From the NCBI GenBank assembly GCA_029964075.1, contig CM057138.1:7496932-7560931 (forward strand): DNA of 64,000 bases, in the 5' to 3' direction. The number at the start of each line of letters is the position of its first letter. The first letter of the stretch is position 1. The position numbers were made by a program, and so were the translations under genes. The stretch comes from Patiria pectinifera (taxonomy: Eukaryota > Echinodermata > Asteroidea > Valvatida > Asterinidae). This document shows positions 32,896-43,786 of this stretch, in pieces. The notes beneath the pieces are model-generated. The model searched no databases. It worked only from the letters and a program-made list of their open reading frames with translations, and was not told the origin of the DNA.

Positions 32896-34179
32896 GAGCC
32901 TACTTCACTCTACTTACCTGTAGAGCAATACTACTTATGCATAGACTAGCACCGTCAAGGTGGTGGGCCATGGAGATGCCATTGTTACCCACAGGGGCTC
33001 TAAATACGTAAACGTAACCCCAAATGGGTCGCACTGATCCACCTGAGGGTGGACCGGGGAAACCCAAGATATCTGGATATACAGTGTAAAATACATATAT
33101 ATATATATACACAATATTATATGTAAGTGAATCATAAGCAATCAAAACAAGGTGAGTCACCTATTATAGGGAAGTCCCCGGCTGGAGAGGGTCCTCCGGA
33201 CCACGTATGTTCACGGCGGCCAATTAGTATGTGCGCATGCGCGTTAATGGTACTTGGTTACACATAGCAACCAGTGATCTGAGGTTTCGCGCGGTTTGTG
33301 TGAAACATTTTTGACGATTTTTGCTGGATAAATTACATGAAAATTGAGGAGAGTATCGTTAAGTGCTCAGTGCACATTTCATATTTATGAGCAAATTCAT
33401 TCTTTAGTAACGATTATTTTTTCAGTATCTAATCGATTCGGCTTGAAAATGTTGCATTTACGACACACTAATTTCAATGAAGTGTCGAGTTTCGTGAAAA
33501 AAGTTGGTGTAAATTTACACAATTTTCTACCACAGAATCATTTCTCTAAGTTGTGATTCATTTATTGCGAGTCGAGGACCTCTTGCAGCCATTTTTCGTG
33601 CCGTGAATGAAATGCATTTGGAGGTTTTTGTGACAGGTGAGTTTTCTTTTGAGGTTATTTTTCGCGCCATGTGCTTATTTCACACATTGCTACATGTGTT
33701 TGTGCACAAAGCCAGCGTATCGTACGGCACTACATGTAAGCACCCACATGCTGTCGGGTTGAACTCGCGGTGCTTGTGTAGTTTAGGACACTTCCATTTT
33801 TTTTACAAGTTCCATCCAAACATTACTTTTGAAAATGACAGTCAGTTGCACAATGACTTTTGCAGCCTCAGAAAGGCTCAAGCAGTCTTACTTAATTCTA
33901 CCTCCATGTCTGAACAAATAACATAAATATGTCACGATCATCATAATTTAATTAATCCTAAGTCAAAGTGTCTTTTCATTGTCTTAGGCCTACACAGAAA
34001 AAAAAATCACATGCAACTAATGAGTTCCTAATTTACTACACGACTGCTGGAATTGGGCATGGTATGAAAGGATTTTGCAAAAATGTTCGAACTTATCATT
34101 ATTTTTGACATGATTGAAAAATGGTGTAGTCGCATTAGAGGTGCGATGGATCATGCCATAGACACACCTGCAATGGGTG

Positions 34180-34460
34180 CAGGTCAACTGGGTCCCAAAC
34201 CAACTCGGTCCTAGGTCAACTCGGTCCTAACGCGGTCCCAGGTCAACTCGTTCTCGAGTCAACTCAGTCCCAAGTCAACGCAAACAAAGGTCGGATAATT
34301 TTAAAACCCCTTTCCTGTATTTTGTTGATATACTTCATTAACGTTCCACAATTTGATTTTTCGCCCCCCTTGATAGAGCATTTTTTCCCTTGAATTTTTA
34401 CCGTTGACCTGGGACTGAGTTGAATTGGACCGAGTTGATTTGGGACCGAGTTGACTCAAA
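34180..34460. repeat. Inverted minisatellite (GGTCAACTCGGTCCYA)n
   Basis: The left half (34,180-34,285) repeats units such as AACTCGGTCCTAGGTC about five times. The right half (34,400-34,455) has the reverse complement (GGACCGAGTTGATTTGGGAC). The ~110 bp between is unique. This is a small foldback element. Confidence 0.8.
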
Positions 34461-34556
34461 ACCACATACTTCACCAATCCATGCCACTTAATAGCAGTGT
34501 TTTAGAAAAATTTGAAAATATGCTGAAACAGTTTCCTTTACAACATTGTCTCTGAC

Positions 34557-34712
34557 ATATACTCCCACAGTTGCTGCATAGCTTTGGCTTCCAGCATAGC
34601 TTCCAGTGACTCTACTTGGACACAGAACTGAAATGGCAAAGTTTCTGCGATGTTACTGTCTTTTACGATGAGGTTGTACCATCTTCGTAGTGGTTGCTCA
34701 CATTCGGTAAGA
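34557..34712 (-). other. Unidentified coding-like segment
   Basis: An open - strand frame reads TECEQPLRRWYNLIVKDSNI then AETLPFQFCVQVESLEAMLE and ends ETML at TAA (about 34,547). The composition looks protein-like with a possible helix, but I recognise no family. It lies inside the 33.2-35.8 kb insertion and may be part of its lost transposase. Confidence 0.3.
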
Positions 34713-35799
34713 ATTTTTTTTTTTTTACTAGCTCGTTCCCTGGGTTAAAACTTTGTAAGCTTTTCAGGTGGGGGGGGGGGGTGGCACTAAAAACAACTTA
34801 TGTGTGATTTTTTTTTTTTTTTTTTGCAATTCATTATTTGAAATTGGGGGAGGAGCCACCAGGGGAGGGGGGGGGCACAAGGAGGAGCATGAACCTCCAC
34901 TGGGGCGCACGTGCCCCCATACCCCCTCCCGAAAGATAATAACTAACAGAAAATTGTGGTTGAATAATTGGATAATTGCCTGTTTTTTTCCTTTTCCCAT
35001 CTATAATGCCCATGTTAGCTGTCAGTGCCAAGAGCAGCCTCAGTGGCAACTTTGAAGTACTGTGCATCATCTTTTTATTCGTGAAGAGTCGCTGGGAGAC
35101 ACATTGGCATGTGCATCAGAACAAGGTACCCGAGGACCTGAACAGTGATGTTTATATCGATACCGACCGAAGAATCGAACTAAAGTATAGACCGAAAGCA
35201 CAATGCGAGTAAGTATTCGCCTGAGTATTCGATAACTAGAATCAAATATTTTTTAAATAGCGAGTCGAACGGTCATTCAGGACGACGAAAATAACATTGA
35301 TTTGAAGAACGTTTTTCTCTTAAAATTGCATATGCATTCGAGTAAGATATATATTTCTGTGTTATCGAGGAGTGGTAGAATGTTTGATTTTGTCCAATCA
35401 AAAATGATTTCGAAATAAAAATGTTTGACGGAAGTTGAAGAGGTAAATTGTTGGATTCCATTTTCAAACCGTCGGAAAGCTTCCTAAAATTCCACTTTAT
35501 TATTATTTAAAGTTATCATTTCTTTTACAAATCCCCTTAAACTTTGGAATTAATTGTGTTTTCTTTCTTCCAACCAATGTAACTGACTGGATTGTTCTCA
35601 TCTTCGATAAAAGTGTCATTGTTTCGTTCGTCCAACTTAACCGCAGTGCGTCGTCTGCTAGCGGGGAAAACCGTAATCATCTGCAATTTATTGCTGTGCG
35701 CATGCGCGTGCATAATGACCGTTAGTCTTATGGGCCGTGAACATACGTGGTACGTGATGAGGCTTGGCTAGCCGCCCTCAGCACTACCCTCCCTGCTCA

Positions 35800-36800
35800 G
35801 CCTTCCTTCTGGAGAACATCTTTTAAGTAGCACTCAGTGAAGGTGTTGGGGTCTTCCAACATGCTGCCTGTGTGATGTCCCGTATAGAGACACCCTTAAA
35901 GAAGGCCCAGGAAGTGGAAGCTGCCCTGACCTCATGCGCATGGACTGGTCCAACAGGCTCTTGTGTTGGTGTGTCCATCGCCAACTTGATGGCCATAACC
36001 AGCCTGCGAGCAATCGTGTCACGTGAGGCCAGCCGGTATGGCGGAGTTGTTGTAATGAACAGCTGCGAATGTCCCATTTGAAGCGTCCTTGTCCTATCAA
36101 CGTACCATTTCAGGGCACGGACTGGGCACCACAATTTGTCGCGAGAAACGGACGAAAAGGATTTAATGTCCGTTACAAAAATATCAGGAGGTGAAAAATC
36201 CTCCGACTGATTCTTTGTCAAGAACCCTGCTTTAGGGATTAGGCGCACACCCCCTGTTTCCCACCGGATGTGACCTGTCTCTATGGTAAGTGAATGCAGT
36301 TCGCTACGGCGTCTAGACGTAGCCACTGCTAACAGAAAGGCAACCTTAATGGACAGTTGTAACAAGGTTGAGCTGCCCATAGGCTCAAATGGGGGTCTCG
36401 ATAAGTTTGACAAAACACTGAAGGGATCCCATGTCGGTAATAACCTACGGGTCGGGGGGCGTGAAACAAACATCCCCCTGAGAAGTTGGCTGAGAGCTTG
36501 GTTATTTGACACCAAAGAACCATCCCTAAAGCCACCATGAATAGCTGCTATGGCTGAACGATAATTCTTAATTCTGGCCGTAGTAGGGCTACCTTCAAAA
36601 AGGTATACCAGGAAGTCTGCAACCTCCCCTACAGAAGTATCGGAGGGATGCAGAGATCGGCTCTTTTCTTACACCATCTGTAAAAATGGCGTACTCTACT
36701 GTCATAAATTTTCCTGGTAGATGCTCGTCTGCTGCTGGCTGCAATGGCCGCAGCTCGTCGAGAAAGGCCTGCCGTGCGGAGGGATGGGGTGTTCGAGAAC
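35800..36800 (-). pseudogene. DIRS tyrosine recombinase 1
   Basis: The N-terminal core-binding part (RKIYDSRVRHFYRWCKKR) is read at the end of the 37,075-36,629 frame. After a one-base shift near 36,650 it continues (HPSDTSVGEVADFLVYLFEG). The main ORF 36,515-35,823 (230 aa) has the first catalytic Arg in ATSRRRSELHSL (about residue 68-70) and the His-x-x-Arg box in HAHEVRAAS (H194, R197), with Trp220. The catalytic Tyr is not in frame: NTFTECYLKDVLQKEG lies in the adjacent frame just downstream and needs a one-base shift near AAGACCCC (about 35,852). Apart from the two frameshifts every family motif is present. DIRS enzymes of this kind insert circular element DNA without target duplication. 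Confidence 0.85.
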
Positions 36801-37075
36801 TCGAGTGTGTAGCCGCACTCGATTAAGTCGAGCACCCATCGGTCGGACGTAATTTGAGCCCAGGACCCCGCAAAGTCTCGCAGACGACCTCCCACGTGTC
36901 CGACGGCGGGAGGCCGCCATGAGTCTAGTAAGCCATTTGTGCCCACCCCAGGGATATCGGGGGGCTGATGCCCGGAAGCTACGGCTGGATTGGGGTCGTT
37001 GCTGTCCGGAGAACATGCGAGTCTGCATGGCACGCACACCGGAATTGTTATCGGTGCGGCCACGAAAACCACCAC
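36800..37075 (-). pseudogene. DIRS pol remnant: RT N-terminus fused to recombinase N-terminus
   Basis: The ORF 37,075-36,629 reads HVGGRLRDFAGSWAQITSDR then WVLDLIECGYTLEFSNTP, the conserved segment just before the RT domain (compare GGRLQKFVRSWFQTTNDSWV in element 2). It then passes straight into AGLSRRAAAIAASSRRASTR, the start of the recombinase (compare AGLSGKAADIAAQS in element 2). About 1.7 kb with the RT palm, YLDD box and RNase H is missing, without breaking the frame at the joint. Confidence 0.85.
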
Positions 37076-37208
37076 GACTAGATTTCAGTGGTTTGCGTCG
37101 AGGGACAACAAACGACGTTTTGGATTTGTTCTGTTGTCCCTTGGTCGCTGGGGTTGAAGGCATTTTGAAGTTGATCTTTTCAGTGGCCTTCGGGTGCTTG
37201 GCTTCATC

Positions 37209-38995
37209 TCAAATATGTTCTTCGAACTTCCCAGCAAAGAGAACTTTACCTGACAAAGGGAGAGTTTCAAGTCTCTTGCGGGCACCCCGCGACGGGAAGA
37301 AAAGTGCATCAAGCACATTGCCCCGGCGGGCGGAGGTTGCCAAGGCCGACACGCGTGCGAACTGGTCAAGCACGGTGTGCAGGCCATGGTCAAGGCAATG
37401 AAGGGCCGCAGTCAGCATGTCCGCTGGAATAAGTGATTCGTCTTCATAGCCTAAGGGTAAATACTCCGTGAGGAGAAGCAAGAAAGAAGTTGAACGCAAA
37501 CCGAAACGGGAAGCCGAGTCCATCTTCTTCAAAGTGTCCTCAAGCTTGCCCCTTGTCTTGTCTACAAAGTGCCGACTGGATGTCGAATTCCCCTCATCGG
37601 CCGCCAGCTTATCCTTTGCTGCGTCGGGGAGGGTAGGCGTGCTAAAAAATTTGGTGAAATCTTCCCGCGGGAATGATAGTAATCTAGTTCCCGTCTGGAA
37701 AGGACGCCATTTGTCTGTTGACATAATGTTGTTGATGTGTTCCACACATACTTGATCCAACGAAAGTATGGGGAACACTTTGTCACTGGTAGATGTGGAG
37801 CCCGTCCAACGCTTGAACGATTTATGATCGGGCGGAGGGGGCTCATCAGCGGAGGGCAATTTAAGTACCCCTATCATGTCTCTCTGTACTAAACGAAGCT
37901 CCATTTCAGTAATGGAGAGCCGCTGTAATTGGTCTGGTTCTTCGTCAACATCGGATGAGTCAGCCGATTGTGAGGGCCGAGTAGACTCCGGTGAACGAGA
38001 GCCGTCTGGAGGGGCAAATTGTACAGAACCACGTGGTGGTGGCTCTGCAACTCCCTCAGAAACAATAGACATCGATGTGTGAATACTCAACATAGGCGGG
38101 AATCCCGGCGCACAGGGATCCCGGCGCACGGTTAACAGTGTGCGGCTGGTCCCACTGTCTCTGGCCCACCCGACCATGACCCACGGCCGACACACGTGAG
38201 GTGTTCGCTGCGGGCTGGGCCTCCGATGTACCATCAACCACGCATGGTATATTTCGTTGTGCTTGGGCCACCCAACCGTGACCGGTGACTGAAGATTGTG
38301 AGGCGAGACCAACAACCGATGCTTGTGGGGCGTAGCTCGCCGTTTCCTGGGGGCCACCAATAGGGCCCGCCTGGCGGCCTGCAGACATAGCTTATAGCGT
38401 AGCTGAAATCGACTGAAATGCCTGCAGAAAATCAGACCTCGAGATCTCACATTGCTCATAACATACTCGGCCGACAGCGCCACAGGCCCCGTGGGCTGAG
38501 TGAACGCTGGTTGGTCCGATAGCCCGTGTAATAGCCCGTCCCGGCAACCAGTGGTACTGGGCACTGTGTCGGGAGGGCACAGGTGACATAAGCCCACTGG
38601 AGCATGGCGGCTATTCCCCTCGGGCTGCCACACGCTCGGGGGAGGGCCGGGTCTATAGCGGCACTCGTACCTGAGCCATGCTTGCCCTGTCTGCCCTTTT
38701 TAGGCTTCGCTCCGGCACAAGAGATATGTTTTGGATGAACCTTGCTGGAGTGTGCCTTTTGTTTGGGTGTTCCGCCCGAATTGACCAGAGAAGGAGACCG
38801 AGGTCCCTTTAACAGGTTAGCGGAACTGCCAACGCCCCCAGCCGGCAGTGGCTGAGGGTGCTGGATGAGGGACTTCAGCCTCGGCAACAACGGAGCGTTA
38901 CCAGCAGAGTCCCCCGAGAACTCGGTCCGTCCCGTGGGAGAGGAATTCCCCCCGGTATGTGACAAATCGGTTCTCCCCAAACGCTTCATAATCAT
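37209..38995 (-). CDS. DIRS gag-like protein 1
   Basis: The long ORF 38,633-37,209 (474 aa) and an overlapping upstream frame (39,010-38,456, starting MSDKFMIMKRLGRTDL) cover the gag-like first gene. The conserved C-terminal half has LSITEMELRLVQRDMIGVLK, then FPREDFTKFFSTPTLPDAAK and DKLAADEG, then a helical part (LLTEYLPLGYEDE, FARVSALATSARRGNVLDAL) ending LFAGKFEEHI. The same blocks appear in element 2 at 48,612-47,944. The Ser/Pro/Gly-rich N-terminal half contains an imperfect ~110 bp tandem repeat (TGHGWVAQAQRN and VGHGRVGQRQWD, about 38,130-38,300). DIRS gag proteins are thought to package element RNA. A frame change near 38,500-38,600 probably breaks the full-length protein, but the 474-residue part is intact. 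Confidence 0.75.
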
Positions 38996-39290
38996 GAACT
39001 TATCACTCAATCAGACGAAACTATACTCTACTACACTTTCTCTGATCAAAAACTTCTCTTAGAAAGTGCAAAAGGGTATCAAAATACGATGAAAATACAG
39101 AGCGTGTTTTTACACATATCCGACCTGCCGCTAAGAGAAAAGAGGATGCTCACGGGGCATGCCTGCCGCAGGGTATTATGGGTAGGTAGCCAGAGGGCGC
39201 TAGTGTATAAAACTCTTAGCGTGAAATACCTGCCAGTATAGTATGCATAAGTAGTATTGCTCTACAGGTAAGTAGAGTGAAGTAGACCCC

Positions 39291-40126
39291 TGTTTGTTTA
39301 CATCTGATGTGGCAGCCATTTTTGCCTTGCATATACATATTTTTACCAGTTAGTGAAGCCATCAAGGATATACACCCAGATGGGAAGTGAGACCGTCCAG
39401 GCCCCATTTGTGTGTGGTAAAAGCAGTTGCCCGACGGTGCTTCAGATCCTATCATTCCAGGGGTGCATATGCCAATAGTGTGAGAAGATTCAAGAGGGAG
39501 GGGGGGGGGGGCTCCAGCCCCTCCAAACAACATTGACTGAATCTGAACACAACTCCACCCTATTCTATAACGTGGTAGATTGACATTTCTCCATTATTTA
39601 CAAATGGAGAAACATTACTTCTGATAGTGAATATTGCAAACAATAGTAGTTTGTATAATTGAATTTATAACACCTCACCCACAGATTCTGTGTTTTGATT
39701 GGCTGAGAGCGAGTCACATGCGCACAACGTCGTAAATTCACACAAGTCGACTGCGATTGATTCCTTCCGCCTGTTAGGAACACATCTGTGCGGCTGGAAT
39801 CACAGCTGGTACTGAACAGCTCGATTATTCGGAGCCATATTGTGACCCCGAAAATTTGTTTTTGCATGGTTCTCGCGAGAATAACATAAAAATGCCCAGT
39901 TTATAAAGGATGGTTGTGTGAACGTTATATGATACTTTCAAATGCTCTTTTTAATTAATATGATTTTTGTTAAAACGTGTGTTATAGCCCAAAGGGGAAC
40001 ATTTCAGCCTGTAATGTCCCTTTAGTTTCCTAATTCCTAAATATATGCATATTCGTTTAGACTAAAGCTCGGAACATGTACCAATGCAATTGCCTTTCTC
40101 CCCTCTTTTTAATTGAATTATTAGAA
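39291..40126. other. Intronic stretch, no gene
   Basis: Contains the inverted copy (39,662-39,722) of the 3.7 kb repeat and a G run near 39,498-39,510. Nothing else recognised. Confidence 0.45.
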
Positions 40127-40343
40127 ATCCCGGTAGAGCATTACTACTTATGCATTATTCCACAGAGTACACTCGCCGTTCAATAAGACTTATTTCCCAC
40201 AGTACTTTAGGTCTTTTCTCGAGCGTAGAGGTGTGTAAGTTGACATGTATGTGAGAATGGGGGTGCGGGTGTCTGTTCTACGGGTAAGTACTCGCTAAAA
40301 TAATCTGCCCAAACTTGGGGGGGGGGGGGGGGGGGGGGGGGGG
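40127..40343. mobile_element. Second miniature DIRS-end unit with a 27-base G run
   Basis: It starts CGGTAGAGCATTACTACTTA then TGCAT and ends TCTACGGGTAAGTACTCGC, echoing the inverted ends of the 32.6 kb unit. It shares TCTTTTCTCGAGC in the middle. The right side runs into AAACTT followed by 27 consecutive G (40,317-40,343). It is more diverged than the 32.6 kb unit. Confidence 0.6.
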
Positions 40344-40477
40344 AGGAGGAATTCTACCGTACTTGTCTAACCCATAGAGCAGAGTAGCACCTGTCACAGA
40401 TGATGCCTGATTCTGTTTCTTCCTGACAAATTTTTCCTTAATTTCTTTCTGTAGTATAAAGGCCTACCCCTTCTAGA

Positions 40478-40592
40478 AACCTGTATATAGTTCGTCCTTT
40501 TTTTTATGCCTATTCAACACATGGAAAGAACTATACCTGCGTGTGCATAAGTTTAGCCATAGCCAGCGTGCTGAAGAAATCGGCCAACTATG
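40478..40592 (+). repeat. 115 bp direct repeat, left copy
   Basis: ACCTGTATATAGTTCGTCCT to GAAGAAATCGGCCAAC recurs almost unchanged at 43,672-43,786. The two copies bracket 3.1 kb. They could be terminal repeats of an element or marks of a duplication. Confidence 0.85.
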
Positions 40593-42962
40593 TAAATGAA
40601 TATGTATGTATAAATTTAATTAAAGCTATGGAAACTCTTTTTTGTATTATGGTTATTGCCTGACTCTAGTTTGTTCAATAATTGTGCCATAGTCATGTGA
40701 CTGAAAAATGTGAATCCCCGTGAAACAGAAAACTAGGGATCATTGATCGTTAGCGACAAGAAATTTTGAGCTGCATAAAGCAAATATTTGAGCCCACGAT
40801 CGTTCATGAGATGTCCGAAATCCAGGCTATCTAGACCCTATCTGACTGCAAGTTCTTATCAACTTGCTGCTCTGCGAATCAACACTGCTTTATGAATTCA
40901 TGGTGTGTGGTGATGATCACCATCTTTATATTCGTGTTGCTTTTTGTCATCTTCAATATCTTTTTACACAAAAAAATCCCCCCCACCCCTCAAAAATAAA
41001 ATGCCATTCTTCTTTGTTTTGAATGTTGTTAACTATTGAGAGTCAAATAACTTGTAGACTTGCCTTCTCTCTCATAGAAAGGAGGCCTGTATCTACATAT
41101 TCACTGTACAACGGAAAAAAACCCGAACGATAAGACAGAAATCTTTTTGACCATACAATCCTCGAAATCCTGGCAGATTTGATTTATTTTCTGAAAAGTT
41201 TGATTGAGTTAGAGATGTCAGTGAAAATGACGGTGAAGGCAGACAGAGGATTTTCAGTCACCATAAACGAGAAGAGGATGTAATGGTATGTACTTGTCCC
41301 ATTTTGAAATCATTGGTACAGATAACGAAGTCATTTTCCCCATCCCACACTATCGGCATCACGTCACGTTGCTTTGGTCAAGTAGCTGACAATTTTAATG
41401 CCCGAAAATTATCTGCTTAGGTCAAAGTTTATTGTGCACAACATCGGCACTATGTGACATTTTTCCCAGTCACTCACAGTGAATAAATGTTCTGGCAGTG
41501 TTAAATAAAGTCCAAGTGGGAACGCATGGTAGACTTACGCGAAGGAATGTCGCAGTAAGTTGCGGCGTGACCGCAACAACTTACTGCGACAAACTGGAAA
41601 GTTTATCAGGGGTACATACTACTAAAAAAGGGTCGGGGAATCTAATATAAAGGCTGGATTTATTTAGGGGGCTACCCACTAAACAAATTCAATTTAAGTC
41701 GTCCTCACCATAGTGCACTATGTACCATGTTCACAACGGTCGGAAATTCCCGACGGTCACAGCTGGCCAGCACTGGTTGTATATCACGTTGCACACACGG
41801 CACACTATCATTGTACATACTTTGCAACAACCGCTCATAATGACTACTGAAGTTTTGCAGAAACATGCGGCTGTTCGCTTCAAGTACAAGCGGTAAAACC
41901 TTGTTATAAATAGATTTAAACAGAAAATACATCCGAAATTTAGGCTTGTTTGTGTCAAGATTTTGCATGGCAAGATGAAATAATTGTGTGTGTAACGATT
42001 AATTTTTTTTAAAAATATTGTGCATGAATAGCGTGTGTAATAATTATATTGTGCATATTGGCAGCTGAAAAATGTGATCGGCAATTTTGTCTGCGTATCA
42101 CGTATGTTCACTCCCATTTCCCAAATTCCATTTTAAGTTGACCCTTTTTACCTATGAAACCACGGAAATATTAAGCTGACAAAGATCTAAATGACATTTT
42201 CTTGAAAACGTCCAATGTTAATAATGGTGAATTAAAATAAACAATAAACTTATTTAATTTCATCATGTGGCATGTATTTCACTTAATTTATTAAAATGTA
42301 GACGATGTTTTCCGATGATAATTGGTGTATCTTTCCTCTTCGCGGCGCTGCCATTTTGACAGACCACTGCCATTGAGTGAGATTTTGGCGCATGCGCACA
42401 AAACTAAGTGGAAGGGATGAACATACGTGGTATATCGGGCTGCAATTCTAGCGTATTGGACCGATACGCAAAAATCACTTGCACACAAGTTAATGATGTA
42501 CTTTACTAATGCAGCTGTGATTTATCATCAGGCGCCCTCAACACTGGTCCCAGTCAAGTACTAGCTTGGCAAACATTACCGATATCTCCAAGTTAATCCC
42601 GGCGGATTTTAGGGATTCGTTGTACCCCTGGGTAGATCGAGCCCATATTCCCATTACAATATGTATTTTTTTTTTGATTAATGTTAATATTAACTCTGAT
42701 AATAAATGATCATAAAAAGCTTGAGAATAAAGTTTTTATTGGTATTTATTTTTTTATGTTTGATGTCAACCCCCGAAAAACCCATGTCCCGATCGTACTT
42801 TGAAAAAATTCTGATTGTTATATTTATTTGGTGGAGGGACTTTTCCTCAGGAAAATACTTCTAAACAAAAGGTATTCAACACTTATATCTATTCAGTCCT
42901 TCAACATATGCCATTATAAATCAATTAAGTCCTAAATGTTATCATTTTTGTCGGAACATGTT
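40593..42962. other. Non-coding stretch between direct repeats
   Basis: No gene recognised; ORFs at 41,705-42,117 and 42,291-42,488 (-) lack family features. A strong hairpin GTCGCAGTAAGTTGCGG / CCGCAACAACTTACTGCGAC lies at 41,549-41,591. An end-like motif (GATGAACATACGTGGTAT, about 42,416) recalls the ends of the 33.2 kb insertion. Confidence 0.5.
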
Positions 42963-43555
42963 TGTCCCGAGGATTTCAGTCAGATAGCGTCACGAACCTA
43001 TACAGCGCCCTCAATAGTTTAGAAACACGACTTCAGTCTTTGTACACGCCTAAGATGTGAGAGTGTGTAAACTTCCAAGCACATGTGGTATTCATGCTTC
43101 AAACAAACTGTAGATGGCTTTATACGATTTTGATTTATAATTTTGTCAGCTCCGTCACAGTCAACTCCGTCATGTTTTACTGTGACGGAGATGATTTCTT
43201 GATGTTTTCTTTAGTCTATAATGGTAATAGAATAAGGATGATAATGAATAGGGTTTATCATGTTAACAGCCGCTCTATTTACTGATTATTATTCTATGTT
43301 CATGCTTCAAAAGGTCTCATTTGACTTTACTTGGCTTCACATTCATTCAAATTTTGTAATTTTTTTCACAAAAGGTGTGACGGATATGACTTTTGCATTT
43401 TTTCCTTTGCTACAACATAAATTAAATCTTGATAAAATGGTAAAAACTCCCCTAAAGATTGCGGCGTGCACTAATTATAGTTGCGGTACAACATAATGAC
43501 CCTTTGAGGGCGCTGCATAGGTTCGTGACGCTATCTGACTGAAATCCTCGGGACA
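42963..43555. mobile_element. MITE with ~52 bp inverted ends
   Basis: TGTCCCGAGGATTTCAGTCA then GATAGCGTCACGAACCTAT and CAGCGCCCTCAA at the left is mirrored at 43,503-43,555 with about one mismatch. The interior is AT-rich with a small stem (CTCCGTCACAG / CTGTGACGGAG, about 43,150-43,192). No clear target duplication. Confidence 0.85.
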
Positions 43556-43671
43556 TCCTGGTTTATGGTTGATGTATGGGCAGCAAAACATATCAGCATG
43601 CCGCCTTTCTGAAAAGTAGTGAATATATGTGTGTTGAGGGTGTTCTGTGTGTGGTTTCCTGGTCGACTCTA

Positions 43672-43786
43672 CAAACCTGTATATAGTTTGTCCTTTTTTA
43701 TGCCTATTCAACACATGGAAAGAACTATACCTGCGTGTGCATAAGTTTAGCCATAGCCAGCGTGCTGAAGAAATCGGCCAACACAG
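43672..43786 (+). repeat. 115 bp direct repeat, right copy
   Basis: Nearly identical to 40,478-40,592. It ends exactly where the inverted recombinase duplication begins (GGCCAAC then ACAGAGTTGAAGG). Confidence 0.85.

Larger units (their letters stand above)
33201..35752. mobile_element. 2.55 kb insertion with 16 bp inverted ends
   Basis: CCACGTATGTTCACGG begins at 33,201 and its inverse ends at 35,752. Both ends then carry GCATGCGC about 30 bases in. A related end (GAACATACGTGGTAT) is at about 42,418. Contents are mostly non-coding: poly(G) and poly(T) tracts near 34,770-34,870, a minisatellite foldback, one coding-like segment and an ORF at 34,976-35,212 (+) that I do not recognise. No clear target duplication. 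Confidence 0.6.
32900..39290 (-). mobile_element. DIRS-type retroelement 1 (RT-deleted)
   Basis: A 46 bp inverted repeat (TTCACTCTACTTACCTGTAG then AGCAATACTACTTATGCAT) marks the ends at 32,900-32,945 and 39,239-39,286. On the - strand the order is gag-like ORF (38,995-37,209), a short RT N-terminus fused to recombinase (37,075-36,650), and the recombinase body (36,650-35,800). A 2.55 kb insertion (33,201-35,752) sits in the 3' part. The reverse transcriptase core and RNase H are absent. The element lies in an ASS1 intron in the same orientation as the gene. Confidence 0.78.

Noticed and set aside
34768..35055. Gly-rich ORF
   Set aside because: Produced by poly(G) and poly(T) low-complexity sequence.
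36919..37401. 160-residue + strand ORF
   Set aside because: Antisense to the DIRS gag and pol start; no family match.
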